DNA of 64,000 nucleotides from Arachis hypogaea (lineage: Eukaryota; Streptophyta; Magnoliopsida; Fabales; Fabaceae): assembly GCF_003086295.3 (NCBI RefSeq), contig NC_092046.1, positions 108,789,363-108,853,362 of the forward strand, read 5' to 3'. Positions 1 to 10,787 of this stretch are shown piece after piece. Position 1 is the first letter of the stretch. Each line of letters begins with the position of its first letter. The notes below the pieces were generated by a model. The model worked only from the letters and a program-made list of their open reading frames with translations, did not search any database and was not told the DNA's origin. The translations under genes and the position numbers were made by a program.

Positions 1-59
1 TTGTAGGAATTCACAGAGTTACAGAAGGGTTCAGCACAAAAAGCAGAGAAAAGGAGCTC

Positions 60-345
60 ACTGGCAAGAAAACGCCAGTAAGGGGTATTTGGGGGTTAAA
101 CGCCAGAATGGATACCATTCTGGGCGTTTAACTCCAGTAAATATACCATTTTGGGCGTTAAACGCCAGAATGGGTACCATTCTGGGCGTTTAACGCTAGA
201 ACTGTAGCATCCTAGGCGTTCAGAAAAACGCCCAGTGACAAAAGGTTTCTGCTGGCTGGACGTTAAATGCCCACAATGGCCAATATATGGGCGTTAAACG
301 CCAGAATGGATACCATTCTGGGCGTTTAACGCTAGAAAGGCAGGG
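60..345 (+). repeat. Palindromic minisatellite, GGCGTTnAACGCC units (copy A)
   Basis: About eight imperfect units of the type CTGGGCGTTTAACGCCAG or GGGCGTTAAACGCCAGAATG separated by short spacers. Each unit is near-palindromic, so single-stranded copies can fold on themselves. The array sits between pol and the additional ORF, the same place as the arrays in C (28708-28850) and D (42189-42460). Confidence 0.85.
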
Positions 346-786
346 GGAGAAGATTTTGCTTTCCACTTCAAAAATTTTCAAACTTTCATGTTTTGATTCA
401 TAATTTTCTGCATAAACATGTTACAAATTTTCATTATTCACCTTAAATTTTCAAAAACTCAACAATTTTCTAATTCCCTTTTCAATTTTCTTTCAAATCC
501 TTTCAAGATCTTCTTTAAAAACTCAATTATCTTCTCAATTTCTCTCCAAATCTTCTCCAACTCATCATATCATCTTTTAATTCTTAGATGCATCAACAAA
601 TTTTCAGATTTAACTCCTTTATATCTTTTCCATTTAAAAATCTCTTCTTTTTCATATCATGATTCTATTTTTTTCTTTCACTAATCATATCTTTATATCA
701 TATCTTTCTCAAATTTTCAAAATCCCTCCCCTCCACTTATAAATACACATTCAGCCATCCCCATCTCTCCACCATTCGAATTTGCC
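346..786 (+). other. Non-coding spacer, pyrimidine-rich leader of the additional ORF (copy A)
   Basis: AT-rich with long C/T-rich runs (many TTTTC and CTTTC words). It corresponds to 42461-43041 in copy D. An 88-codon reading frame at 418-684 is low-complexity Phe/Ser/Leu sequence from the pyrimidine tract and is not a gene. The hairpin and PPT-like stretch that precede the ORF in D are missing here. Confidence 0.6.
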
Positions 787-1920
787 TCTCCTCCTAAGGG
801 AAAACAAATCAATTCAAGAGGCAAGAAAGAGAATACTCCAAAGAGTCTTTGGAATCAAGAGAGGTTCTTAACCAAAGAACATGCAGACCATTACCACAAA
901 ATAATGGGTCTGAGGTCAGTGATCCTGGAAGTTAAATTCGATCTAAAAGAAGATGAATATCCAGAGATCCAAGAGTAAATTCGAAACAGAGGATGGGAAA
1001 TTCTAGCTAATCGTGAGACAAAGGTTGGAAGAAACATGGTTCAGAAATTCTACTCAAATCTGTGGCTGACAGATAAGTAGAGAATAACTGGAACCGCCTT
1101 TCATACCTACCGAACTATGGTCAGGGGGAGGATTATTTACTTTCACCTGGACAAAATAAGAGAGGTCTTCAAACTGCCTCAACTACAAGATGATCCAGAA
1201 TCTTTTAACAGGAGAATGGTGAGAGTAGATAAGGGGTTGGACCAAGTTCTAGAGGACATATGCCTCCCTGGAACTAAGTGGATAACCAATTCAAAGGGTG
1301 TCCCAAACCAACTCAAGAGAGGAGATCTCAAACCAGTCGCAATAGGCTGGTTGGACTTCATTGGGCGTTTTATACTGCCCACTAGCAACCGCTCTGAGGT
1401 CACTGTCAAAAGAGCAGTGATGATTCATTGTATTATGCTAGGAAACGAAGTGGAGATTCATCATCTGATTTCTTGTGAGATTTACACAATTGCAAACAAG
1501 AACTCCACTGAAGCCAAACTGGCATACCCAAGCTTAATTTCTCTGCTATGTAAAGATACTGGGGTGAGGATGGGAGTAGATGAATTCATCCCAATCGAAC
1601 ACCCAATCACCAAGAAGTCAATGGAAGGACAACAAGTGCAAGATAACTCCATCAAAAGGAGGGCGCAGGAGTTCCTCCCAGAAATCCCTAAAATTGACTA
1701 CTGGACCCGCCTAGAAGCATCTGTCACCAAGCTGCAAGAAGCTGTGGATCAACTTAATGAAGAATAGTAGAATCAAAACTGCATGCTCTGCAAACTGCTT
1801 AAGGAACAGGAGAAGTAGGGGCATGAGCTACAGGAGCTGAAGCGCCAAAAGCTCTCCCTTGAAGGACCAAACACCCCACAGATTGAAGTAACATCCACTT
1901 CTCAAAATCAAGGTTGTTGA
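787..1920 (+). pseudogene. Additional ORF (Transposase_32-like plant transposon protein), copy A, broken
   Basis: Reads in one frame as a homologue of the intact 377-aa protein at 43042-44175. The ATG has become TCT at 787-789. There are in-frame stops at 976, 1078, 1765, 1768 and 1816, and the final stop is at 1918-1920. The longest open stretch, 1117-1767, covers most of the conserved domain, including the LLPTSN-like segment (here ILPTSN) followed by SEVTVKRAVMIHC. No frameshift is needed to align it, so decay has been by point mutation. The domain resembles the putative plant transposon protein family (PF20167) as I remember it. Its biochemical role in these elements is unknown. Confidence 0.8.
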
Positions 1921-3068
1921 GTCCTAACTCTGTGATAACCTTTATTATTAGGAATCTATTTTAAGAGTCATTTATTTTTCTGTTTTTAAATTTCTGTCTT
2001 CTATTATTATTGGTCTGCTCTTATATTTATTTTTGAGTCTTATATTTTTCCTTATTCCATGATTAATAAAATTTAAAGTTTATGTCTTAAAGCTATGAAT
2101 GTCCTATGAATCCATCACCTTTCTTAAAGGAAAAATGTCTTTAATCACAAAAGAACAAGAAGTACATGATTTCAAATTCATCCTTGAAATTAGTTTAATT
2201 ATTTTGATGTGGTGACAATATTTTTTGTTTTCTGAATGAATGCTTGAACAGTGCATATGTCTTTTGAATTTGTTGTTTATGAATGTTAAAATTGTTGGCT
2301 CTTCAAAGAATGATGGAAAAAGAGAAATGTTATTGATAATCTGAAAAATCATAAAATTGATTCTTGAAGCAAGAAAAAGCAGTGAAAATCTTGCAAAAAA
2401 ACAAAAAAAAAACAAAAAAACAAAAAAAAGGCAAAAAAATAAAAGAAAAAAGAAAGAAAAAAGAAAAAGCAAGCAGAAAAAGCCAATAGCCCTTTAAACC
2501 AAAAGGCAAGGGTAATAAAAAGGATCCAAGGCTTTGAGCATCAGTGGATAAGAAGGCCCACAGGAATAAAATCCTGACCTAAGCGGCTAAACCAAGTTGT
2601 CCCTAACCATGTGCTTGTGGTGTGAAGGTGTCAAGTAAAAACTTGAGACTGAGCGGTTAAAGTCGTGGTCCAAAGAAGAAAGAGTGTGCTTAAGAGCTAG
2701 GGACACCTCTAATTGGGGACTCTAGCAAAGCTGAGTCACAATCTGAAAAGGTTCACCCAGTTATGTGTCTGTGGCATTCATGTATCCGGTGGTAATACTG
2801 GAAAAAAAATGCTTAGGGTCACGACCAAGACTCATAAAGTAACTGTGTTCAAGAATCAACAAATACTGAACTAGGAGAATCCATAACACTATCTAAATTC
2901 TGAGTTCCTATAGATGCCAATCATTCTAAACTTCAAGGGATAAAGTGAGATGCCAAAATTGTTCAGAGGCAAAAAGCTACTAGTCCTGCTCATCTAATTG
3001 GAGCTTAGTTTCATTGATAATTTGGAATTTATAGTATATTCTCTTCTTTTTATCCTATTTGATTTTTA
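1921..3068 (+). other. Conserved non-coding region before the 3' LTR (copy A)
   Basis: No credible ORF. The segment about 2510-2990 is strikingly similar to copies C (about 29765-30240) and D (about 44660-45130), including the phrases CTAAGCGGCTAAACCAAG, GACTGAGCGGTTAAAGTC and ATCCGGTGGTAATACTGG. An A-rich run lies at 2395-2470. This is the 3' untranslated part of the genomic RNA. Confidence 0.7.
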
Positions 3069-3104
3069 GTTGCTTAGGGACAAGCAACAATTTAAGTTTG
3101 GTGT
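3069..3104 (+). promoter_or_regulatory. Hairpin plus PPT-like stretch before the 3' LTR (copy A)
   Basis: Stem GTTGCTT/AAGCAAC (3069-3075 with 3082-3088) around loop AGGGAC, then AAGTTTGGTGT (3093-3103) directly before the LTR. It is in the position of the polypurine tract that primes plus-strand synthesis, but is only partly purine. The same arrangement occurs in C, D, B and E. Confidence 0.65.
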
Positions 3105-3106
3105 TG

Positions 3107-4642
3107 TGATGAGCGGATAATTTATATGCTTTTTGGCATTGCTTTTAGTATGTTTTTAGTATATTTTAGTTAGTTTTTATTATGTTTTTCTTAGTTTTTA
3201 TTAAAAAATCATATTTCTGGATTTTACTATGAGTTTGTGTATTTTTCTGTGATTTCAAGTATTTTCTGGCTGAAATTGAGGGACCTGAGCAAAAATCTGA
3301 TTCAGAGGCTGAAAAAGGACTGCAGATGCTGTTGGATTCTGACCTCCCTGCACTTGAAGTGGATTTTCTGAAGCTACAGAAGCCCAATTGGCACGCTCTT
3401 AATTGAATTGGAAAGTAGACATCCTGGGCTTTCCAGCAATATATAATAGTCCATACTTTGCCCGAGATTTGATGGCCCAAACTGGCGTTCCAAGTCAACA
3501 TAAAAATTCTAGCGTCAAAACGCCAGAACTGGCATAAAAGCTGGAGTTAAACGCCCAAACTGGCACAAAAGCTGGCATTTAACTCCAAGAAAAGTCTCTA
3601 CATGTGAAAGCTTCAATGCTCAGCCCAAGCACACACCAGGTGGGCCCGGAAGTGGATTCTGCATCATTTGCTCATTTCTGTAAACCCTAGGCTACTAGTT
3701 TTCTATAAATAGGACCTTTTGCTATTGTATTTAGACACCTCATGACACTTTACACGTTTCATATTGTATTCTCTATGGCATGAGTCTCTAAACTCCATGG
3801 TTGGGGGTGAGGAGCTCTGCTGTGTCTCGATGAATTAATGCAATTACTACTGTTTTCCATTCTATCACGCTTGTTTCTATTCTAAGATATTCATTCGTAC
3901 TTCAACCTGATGAATGTGATGATCCGTGACACTCATCATTATTCTCACCTATGAACGCATGCCTGACAACCACTTCCGTTCTATCTGCAATAGCTTGAGT
4001 GCATTTCTCTTGGGTTTCTAATCTAAGATTAGAACCTTCGTGGTATAGGCTAGAATTATTGCCGGCCATTCCTGAGATCCGGAAAGTCTAAACCTTGTCT
4101 GTGGTATTCTGAGTAGGATCTAGGAAGGGATGACTATGACGAGCTTCAAACTCACGAGTGCTGGGCGTAGTGACAGACGCAAAAGGATCAATGGATCCTA
4201 TTCCAACATGAGTGAGAACCGACAGATGATTAGCCGTGCGGTGACAGCACATTTGGACCATTTTCACTGAGAGGACGGATGGTAGCCGTTGACAACGGTT
4301 ATCCACCAACATACAACTTGCCATGGAAGGAGCCTTGCGTGTGTGAAGAAGAAGACAGTAGGAAAGCAGAGATTCAGAAGACAGAGCATCTCCAAAACCT
4401 CAACATGTTTTCCATTACTACATAACAAGAATTTATTTCATGTTCTTTCACCTTTTACAATTAAAACTAAGAATCATTACTGATATCCTGACTAAGAATT
4501 TCAAGATAACCATAGCTTGCTTCAAGCTGACAATCTCCGTGGGATCGACCCTTACTCACGTAAGGTATTACTTGGACGACCCAGTGCACTTGCTGGTTAG
4601 TTGTGCGGAATTGCAAAAGTGTGACTGTAATTTCGTGCACCA
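3107..4642 (+). repeat. 3' LTR of copy A
   Basis: Starts TGATGAGCGGATAA and ends TTTCGTGCACCA. At 1536 bp it is close to the D LTRs (1537 bp) and collinear with them throughout. It contains two GGCGTT-type units at about 3480-3580 and the conserved U5-like block AATCTCCGTGGGATCGACC near its end. Short reading frames inside it are LTR shadows. Confidence 0.88.
3704..3711 (+). promoter_or_regulatory. TATA box in copy A LTR
   Basis: TATAAATA within CTATAAATAGG about 600 bp into the LTR is a good plant TATA box for genomic RNA. At the same place C and D have only GTATTTAAACAAC. Confidence 0.5.
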
Positions 4643-5023
4643 CCCAGCATCCCATACCCCTTTATTATTCAAGCAATTTACATTTCTTGGACTCTAAGCT
4701 TCATCTATTTACATTTCTTACAATTTAAGTTTCAGTCATTTACATTACTTGCACTTTAAGATTCATCTATTTTACTTCTTCTGCTCTTTAATTTACAGTC
4801 AATTCTCCATCTCCCTTTAATTTTCATGCAATTTAGCTTCTGTTGGTTACAAATCACTCAAATCATCAACTGTTTGCTTAACTAAATCAACCACCTAACT
4901 AAAATTGCTCAATCCTTCAATCTCTGTGGGATCAACCTCACTCATGTGAGTAATTACTACTTGATGCGACCCGGTACACTTACCGGTGAGTTTAGGTGTT
5001 GGAATTTTGGTTCCAACCCATCA
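4643..5023 (+). repeat. 3' end fragment of a related LTR
   Basis: Directly abuts the copy A LTR. It ends with a diverged version of the same U5-like block: AATCTCTGTGGGATCAACC, then ACTCATGTGAGT, then GATGCGACCCGGTACACTTA, finishing with CAACCCATCA. It looks like the end of an LTR from a related but distinct family into which copy A inserted, or next to which it landed. Confidence 0.5.
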
Positions 5024-5329
5024 CTTATAAAACAGGATAGGAGTTGTAATTATATATATTTGTATATTACTTGTATATATTATTCTTGCATATGTAAAAG
5101 TGTTGTGATGCTTTGTATATATGTATGTACGTATAAAAGAAAAAAATATTTCCAATTTTTCAAAGAAAAGTCAATAAGGATTTCGGGTGAAGGCTCCTAC
5201 TTATTATCGTTATATATAGAAGTCGTCGTAATATCCTTGTTATCAGAGTGGGGCAACCAGAAGTGTGACATTCTGGTAGTGAGGGTGTTACATCTTCCTT
5301 GGGTCTCGGTTGAGATTGATGGGATTCTT
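5024..5329. other. AT-rich DNA without recognised gene
   Basis: TATA-rich stretch up to about 5120, then mixed sequence with AAGTGTGACATTCTGG and GTGAGGGTGTTACA (about 5260-5290), wording I associate with Ty3-gypsy LTR or PPT edges. I cannot assign it. Confidence 0.35.
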
Positions 5330-6095
5330 GAACCCCTGATGTCTCATTGAAATTTTCCTCCTTCATGTTGAGCTTAGAAAATCCTTTGACAAGGTTAATA
5401 GGTGTTGGTCTCGAGGGTTCTTGTTCTCCTTACTGGTGTTGCCCATTCCTTCATACTTCTTTTCTCCAACTCTCTAACTAAATTGATCCGGCTTGAGTTC
5501 TTTTGTAATTTGATCTTCCCCCTACTTACCTTCAACAATGTCTTCTAGTAAGAATTCACAGGTTCTGTTTTCGTGGCCTAGATGTCCATAGTATCGACAA
5601 TAGATTCCAATTCTCTCATATCATAGCTACACCACAATCTTCTTTCCACCCGGGCCTACTAGATTAATTTTTTCAAGTAGCATTCTCGTGGCATCCATAT
5701 AAACTCTTGCTTTCACAATCCTTCGCTCCCTTCCTTGGATATTGAAGAAGTCTACCACTATAGTTTCTCCTAATCTGTCACCTATTTTGTATCCAAGCTC
5801 TAGGGTTTTACAATATTCAAGGAGTCTCCAGAGTTGTACCCCAATAAGTATTTTTGAATAATCTTTCTTTTCAACCTCAATTCCTACCTTCCATCGCCTA
5901 GGTGAATGATATAATTTTTTAAGAGTCATGGAGAGCCCCTCTCTATTCTAATCACATCAGTTTCTTTGTCAAAACAAATATTATCACCATGATCAATAAC
6001 TCTAAAATACTCCCGTCTCTCCCATATAGCTCCCAATGCTGCCTCCAAAGCACCAATTGAAAATTTTGAGTCTAGCATCAGTCTCCCTATGAGAT
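5330..6095 (-). pseudogene. DUF4283 / zinc-knuckle (zf-CCHC_4-like) protein relic
   Basis: On the minus strand the sequence reads ...ALEAALGAIWERREYFRV..., then DVIRIERGSP and a stop. It continues from 5929 as a 100-codon open stretch with the DUF4283-style core (WRLLEYC, IGDRLGETIVVDF, GRERRIVKARVYMD). Just after it comes a damaged CX2CX4HX4C knuckle in which the second Cys is Tyr (CRYYGHLGHENRTC, about 5570-5615). Such proteins are found in LINE-type ORF1 and in related plant repeat proteins and bind nucleic acid. The C-terminal part carries further stops. No adjoining reverse transcriptase is visible, so the parent element is uncertain. Confidence 0.6.
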
Positions 6096-6400
6096 TTCGT
6101 TCACAATTCTTATTATACCATATATTTAATAATTTATTAAAAAAACATTAATATTACGAATATCATAGCAATAAAAATTACTTTTAAAAAATATTGTACC
6201 CACTTGAAGTAAAATATTACTCCCGTCATCCCGTTTAACATGTATTAGAAATTTAGGGTTAAATTAAACAAGTGAACATTAGTTGACAGTTGAACAAGTC
6301 CATTGCAATAATAAGTACTTAACAAAAGTAAAATGTTTGATGGTAAAAGGGGACCCGGGTCTTGCTGACCTCGTCAAATCGCCTGCTGGGTGTGTTTAAG
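6096..6400. other. AT-rich junction next to the Tat element
   Basis: No gene seen. The Tat element should have a 3' LTR on this side, but nothing here resembles its 5' LTR (21621-21752 plus 46808-47102), so the element is truncated at about 6340-6400. Confidence 0.45.
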
Positions 6401-7563
6401 CTAAGAATAAAATCTTCTTAAATTACCTGCATTCCAGGTTCTCAGAACTTCCTTGCCATCGAGTCTCTCCAATTTGTAGGCGCCCTTGCCAATCACTTCT
6501 TTGACCCTGTAGGGGCCTTCCCAGTTTGCCGCCAGCTTGCCTTCCCCTTGAGCTGGCAGCCCGATGTCGTTACGCCGCAAGACTAGGTCGTTTTGTTCAA
6601 ATTCTCTCCTGAGTACTTTGGCGTTGTAGCACAGGGCCATCCTTTGCTTTAGTGCTACCTCTGACAAATGGGCCATCTCCCTGGCCTCATCTACTAGGTC
6701 CTTCTCTACGGCTTCCTCCACTCCCTGCAGGAGTAATCGTGGGCTTGGCTCGCCGACCTCCACGAGTATCATAGCATCCACCCCGTATGTCAGGCGGAAA
6801 GGGGATTCTCCTGTGGACGATTGCTCAGTCGTTCGGTAAGACCAGAGAACTGAGGCGAGTTCGTCAGCCCATGCGCCCTTTTATTGTCAAGCCGCTTCTT
6901 GAGGCCTAGCAAGATGACCTTGTTTGCGGCCTCAACTTGGTCGTTCGTCTGGAGATGCTCTATAGATGAGAACTTTTGCTTTATGCCCAAACCGGCAAGG
7001 AACTCCACGAACTTCTTGTCGGTGAACTGCGTCTCGTTATCCGAGATAACGACTTTTGGATGCCAAATCGGGTTATCACCTGTCTCCACATAAACTTTCG
7101 ACAATTGGAGGAGGATATATCGGCCAATGGCTCGGCCTCTATCCCCTTGGTGTAGTAGTCGATAGCAACAATGAGATGATTGACTTGCCCCGGACCAACC
7201 GGGAAGGGTCCCAAGAGGTCGACTCCCCATTGTGAGAAAGGTCGGGAAGACGTCAACAGGCTTAGCTCGGAAGCTGGCGCCTTATGGAAATTGGCATTTT
7301 CCTGTCACTTGACGCATTTTCTTATGAATTCTTTGGAGTCCCTCATCCTTGATGGCCAGTAATAACCGTCTCTGACGAGCATTCTTGCTAGGGATTTGCC
7401 CCCGATGTGATGTCCGCAGCACCCCTCGTGGACCTCTCTAATCACATAGTCCGTTTGGTCGGGGTTTAGGCACTTCAACAAAGGATGACTGAGTCCCTTT
7501 CTAAACAGCTGCCCCTGTATGGTCACGTATTTGGCCGCCTCCCTTCTCAACGCTTTGGCTGCC
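6401..7563 (-). pseudogene. Tat-type retrotransposon integrase, distal part, broken
   Basis: Continuation of the pol frame that stops at the copy B insertion (17427). Minus-strand order: connector (KALRREAAKYV), HHCC zinc region (HEGCCGHHIGG ... FIRKCVK, where a stop replaces the last Cys near 7305), catalytic core with GVDLLGPFP (first Asp), VISDNETQFTD (second Asp) and QVEAANKVI (Glu), and a C-terminal segment ending NLRRFYS and a stop at 6401. At least one frameshift lies near 7090 and another near 6790-6850. The core carries HLQTNDQ where HPQTNGQ is usual. It would have catalysed insertion of the cDNA into host DNA. It cannot be functional now. Confidence 0.85.
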
Positions 7564-8478
7564 TGATGTCGGGTTTTCTACCAGTAAAGAAATTCATAGA
7601 AACGGTTGCGTTGTAGATATAGTTTCTAAACCGGCAAAAATCCCTTCGTGCAAACGTGTTGGGTGTCACAAGTAACAAACCCCTTTAAAAATTGTTAACC
7701 AAGTATTCAAACCTCGGGTCGTCTTCTCAAGGAATTGCGATGAAGTATGTTCTTATTATTGGTTATAAAGGTTGTAATCGGGGTTTAGAAGGTGAGAAGC
7801 AAGTAATTTAAATGACGAGTGAATTAAATGGCAATTAAGAATAAATAATAACTGTAAAGCAACTTTTAGCAAGGTAGAGAAATTAGAGGTCCAACTTAGT
7901 TATCTCTCTCAACAATAATGAAAGTTGAATCTAAACTCCACTTGGTCAACCTTCACCAGGGCAAAGGAAAGTCAAGGGACTAATTAAATTGACTTTCGAA
8001 TCCTAATTATTTCCTCAGAAAAGGTTGGGATTATTTAAGTTCAGCTCAATTAGCAAGATAACGATTATCAATTATGTTGAGTTTAATAACTGTTGAGTTA
8101 CTAAATTCTTAACCAGAACCAAAAGGGGAAAAGTAAAATTACTGGAATAATAATAAAGATATCCTTAGATAGGAAGCAATGATGACTTAAATCAAAGAGA
8201 ACAATCATGAACTGAAAATACCTCAATTATCATTAATTTAAATAACAGTCTGTAACATGGGAGAATTCATAAATCAGATTATAATAATCAATTCAAATGT
8301 TGGAATAAATAAATAGAAGTAATACTAAAAGAACATTAAACCTGGGATCCAGAGTTACTCTTAAAACAAGAAGAAATCCTAAATCCTAAAAGAGAGAGAG
8401 AAGATCTCCCTCTCAACTAAATCTAAATCATTGAAAGGTAAAATATGCAAGCTCTCTTTGAATGGAAGCATTCCCACA

Positions 8479-8485
8479 CTTTATA
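8479..8485 (-). promoter_or_regulatory. TATA box in copy B 3' LTR
   Basis: Minus strand GGTTATAAAGTGTGGGAATG. The same motif lies at 16857-16863 in the 5' LTR and in a variant at 57982-57988 in copy E. Confidence 0.55.
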
Positions 8486-8581
8486 ACCTCTGGTCTACGC
8501 TGTTTGTACTTGGATCTGGGTCAAAAAGGGCTTCAGAATTCGCTGGGGGCGTATTCTGTAATTTCTGGTGCGTGGCCTCTG

Positions 8582-8715
8582 TCACGCGTCCGCATGGGTC
8601 ACGCGGTCGCGTCAGTCATGCGACTGCGTCATGTGCGCTCTGCTTAAGGCGCACGGTCGCGTCAGTCATGCGGCCGCGTCGCTGCTGATTCGTGCTTGGC
8701 ATGTGATCGCGTGGA
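8582..8715. repeat. CG-rich palindromic units in copy B LTR
   Basis: Repeated CGCGGTCGCGTCAGTCATGC-type units. The fuller version is at 16962-17124 in the other LTR. The core CGCGnnCGCG is palindromic. Confidence 0.7.
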
Positions 8716-9015
8716 TACCAGTTTCTTTAAAGCTGTTTTGCTTTCTCCTTCCATTTTAGTATGTTTCCTTTTTCATCCTTTAAGTCATTCTGCCTTGGAA
8801 AATCTGAAACTACTCAACACACTAATCACGGCATCGAATGGAAATAAAGGTAATTAAAATAATTAATTTTTAAAGCTTAGGAAACATGTTTTTCACAACA
8901 TGACATAATAAGGAAGGGAAAGTAAAACCATGCAATTAATGTGAATAAGTAGGTGAAGAGTTGAATAAATCACTCTAATTAAGCACAAAGGAACTCGTGA
9001 AATATGGGTTTATCA

Positions 9016-9053
9016 ACCTCCCCACACTTAAACACTAGCATGTCCTCATGCTA
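9016..9053 (-). promoter_or_regulatory. AGGA-loop hairpin and polypurine tract before the 3' LTR (copy B)
   Basis: On the minus strand: stem TAGCATG, loop AGGA, stem CATGCTA (9053 down to 9036), then TGTTT and AAGTGTGGGGAGGT (9029 down to 9016), immediately followed by the LTR start. The purine tract is in the right place to prime plus-strand synthesis. Confidence 0.75.
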
Positions 9054-10748
9054 AATCCAAGGTAAATAATTAAGGTTAAAGTGATGGAATGTTATGAAAT
9101 GCAACCTATGCTAAATGCATCTACCTAATGAGTCATGCAATTCTACTTCATCCACTGATATATAAAGCTTACATGTAGCTAAGTCAATTCACATTCTCAA
9201 GGAGTTATGTATATATATATATATATATAGCTAACCCTTAAATAATAAAGCATTTTAGCAATTGAGATGGGAAAGAAAACATTGTACAAACTTGCAAAAC
9301 AATTAGTAAATATAAACACAGATATATGTTGATGAGTTATAGAACCCTCACTGGATTTTGTGTTTACTCTCTAGTCACTCAGTGTTTATTGGGTTTATTC
9401 ACTCTATTTTTCTTTTTATTCTTACCTTCTATAACTTTGTTTTTCATCTAACCAATCAACAATTATAGAATATAGTCATACCAAGAAGTCATGAGGTCTT
9501 AATTAAGGTTGTAATGGGGCCAAGGTAAAGGTAAGGATTTGTGTATATGGTTAAGTGAGCTAATAAGCGAATCCTTAATTAGACTAAGATCTCACCTAAC
9601 ATACATATTTAGTAAAATAAAATCTCTTTACCTATTTTCCCATATTTCCCACTTATTGTTGCATGCTCATGTTTCACTTTTGATTTTGATCCCATGTGCA
9701 TTGTTTTTATTTTGCATTTTGGGGAATTTCTTTTTGCATTCCCTTTTATTAAATACTGAAAAATAACTTTTTTTTTATGCACATGGTAGTTGAATCACTT
9801 AGATTTTCTCATGAGCATGCTTCCCAAATTTTATTTTATTCCTTTTTACTTTTTCTACCTTTTGTTTATATCATCCATGTTCCCAAAAGGGTTCCCACAT
9901 TTTACTCTATTCATGATTTTCTATCTTAAGCTGACTAAGGATTCACTTGGGATTTTCTTTTGTTTTTCTGCTTAAGGCTAGTAATTTGGCTAAATAGAAT
10001 AAAGGGGTTTTAATAGGCTCAAGGGGGCTGACAAGGGTGATGTAAAAGGCAGGCTAATTTAGGGTGAGTGAGATAAAATCAAATGATGGTCTCAATCATT
10101 CTCTTGGTATGTATCTATTCTATATTCTATAATTGGACATATAGATTAAAGCAAAGGAAAGAACATCAGAATAAAAAGAAATGTAACACACAGAAATAAA
10201 ATTATGGTTTGAATGCAACCATACAATTTAAGCTCAAGACTCACAGGCTGTATGTTCTCTAACTCAAGCATCATATATCATTTATATATTGTATGCAGGT
10301 TTAGTTAAAAATTCCCATTATTCTCTTGAAAAAATTATTCAGGGTAGCTTTTAAAGTTTTAATGTTCCTCCTTGATGAAATGTTGTCAACTAACATGTAA
10401 TGCTATATATACAAGGTGTGGGTTGTTTTGATTCTGTTAAAGTTTTTAGTTTACTTCCTTTTTATATTTTTCTAATTAAACTATACTATCTTATGCTAAA
10501 AAGGGTAAACTATACTAATTAATCCACTAATAAATCAGAATTGCAAACTAAACTAAATAACTAAAATAAACTAAATGGCTAAAGTATGAACTAAAGATGC
10601 AAAATGCAGCACCTAGAGTAAAATACACAAGTAGCAATGTATAAGTACTCAGAAAATAACAATAAAAAAAAGAGAAAAATACAGAAAAATATCCAAAATA
10701 AATGAAAAAGTATGTAGTAGTTCACCAAAATAAACGCCAGAGATGGCG
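9054..10748 (-). other. Non-coding region between internal module and 3' LTR (copy B)
   Basis: AT-rich, no coding potential on either strand. Copy E has a recognisable counterpart at 58593-60039 (shared phrases such as CTAACCAATCAACAA and GTTGTAATGGGGC). A short AT microsatellite lies at 9208-9228. Confidence 0.6.
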
Positions 10749-10787
10749 ACCTCCCCACACTTAAAATGAAGCATCGTCCTCGATGCT
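10749..10787 (-). promoter_or_regulatory. Internal AGGA-loop hairpin and polypurine-like tract (copy B)
   Basis: Minus strand: AGCATCG, loop AGGA, CGATGCT (10787 down to 10770), then AAGTGTGGGGAGGT (10762 down to 10749), the same 14-base tract as before the 3' LTR. Its first base is the last base of the additional ORF stop codon. Confidence 0.7.

Larger units (their letters stand above)
1..4642 (+). mobile_element. Athila-type Ty3-gypsy LTR retrotransposon, copy A (3' part only)
   Basis: The window opens inside this element. Base 1 lines up with about 42133 of copy D, just downstream of pol. What remains is a GGCGTTnAACGCC minisatellite, a decayed additional ORF, about 1.1 kb of non-coding DNA, a hairpin with PPT-like stretch and a 3' LTR. 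LTR edges (TGATGAGCGG start, GTGCACCA end) match copies C and D. The 5' LTR, gag and pol lie outside the window, so the target duplication cannot be checked. Assignment to Athila comes from its close similarity to D, whose RT is clearly Athila-like. Confidence 0.85.
7564..9015 (-). repeat. 3' LTR of copy B
   Basis: Nearly identical to 15942-17426 but shorter, mainly because it lacks some CG-rich units around 8580-8715. On the minus strand it starts TGATAAACCCATATTTCACG and ends CCCGACATCA. Confidence 0.92.

Noticed and set aside
60..345. CRISPR-like regular array
   Set aside because: Units are palindromic and degenerate with short variable spacers, in a plant retrotransposon; also found in LTRs and gag. 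Not CRISPR.
418..684. 88-codon plus-strand frame rich in Phe, Ser and Leu
   Set aside because: Low-complexity translation of a pyrimidine-rich spacer; not kept in copy D.
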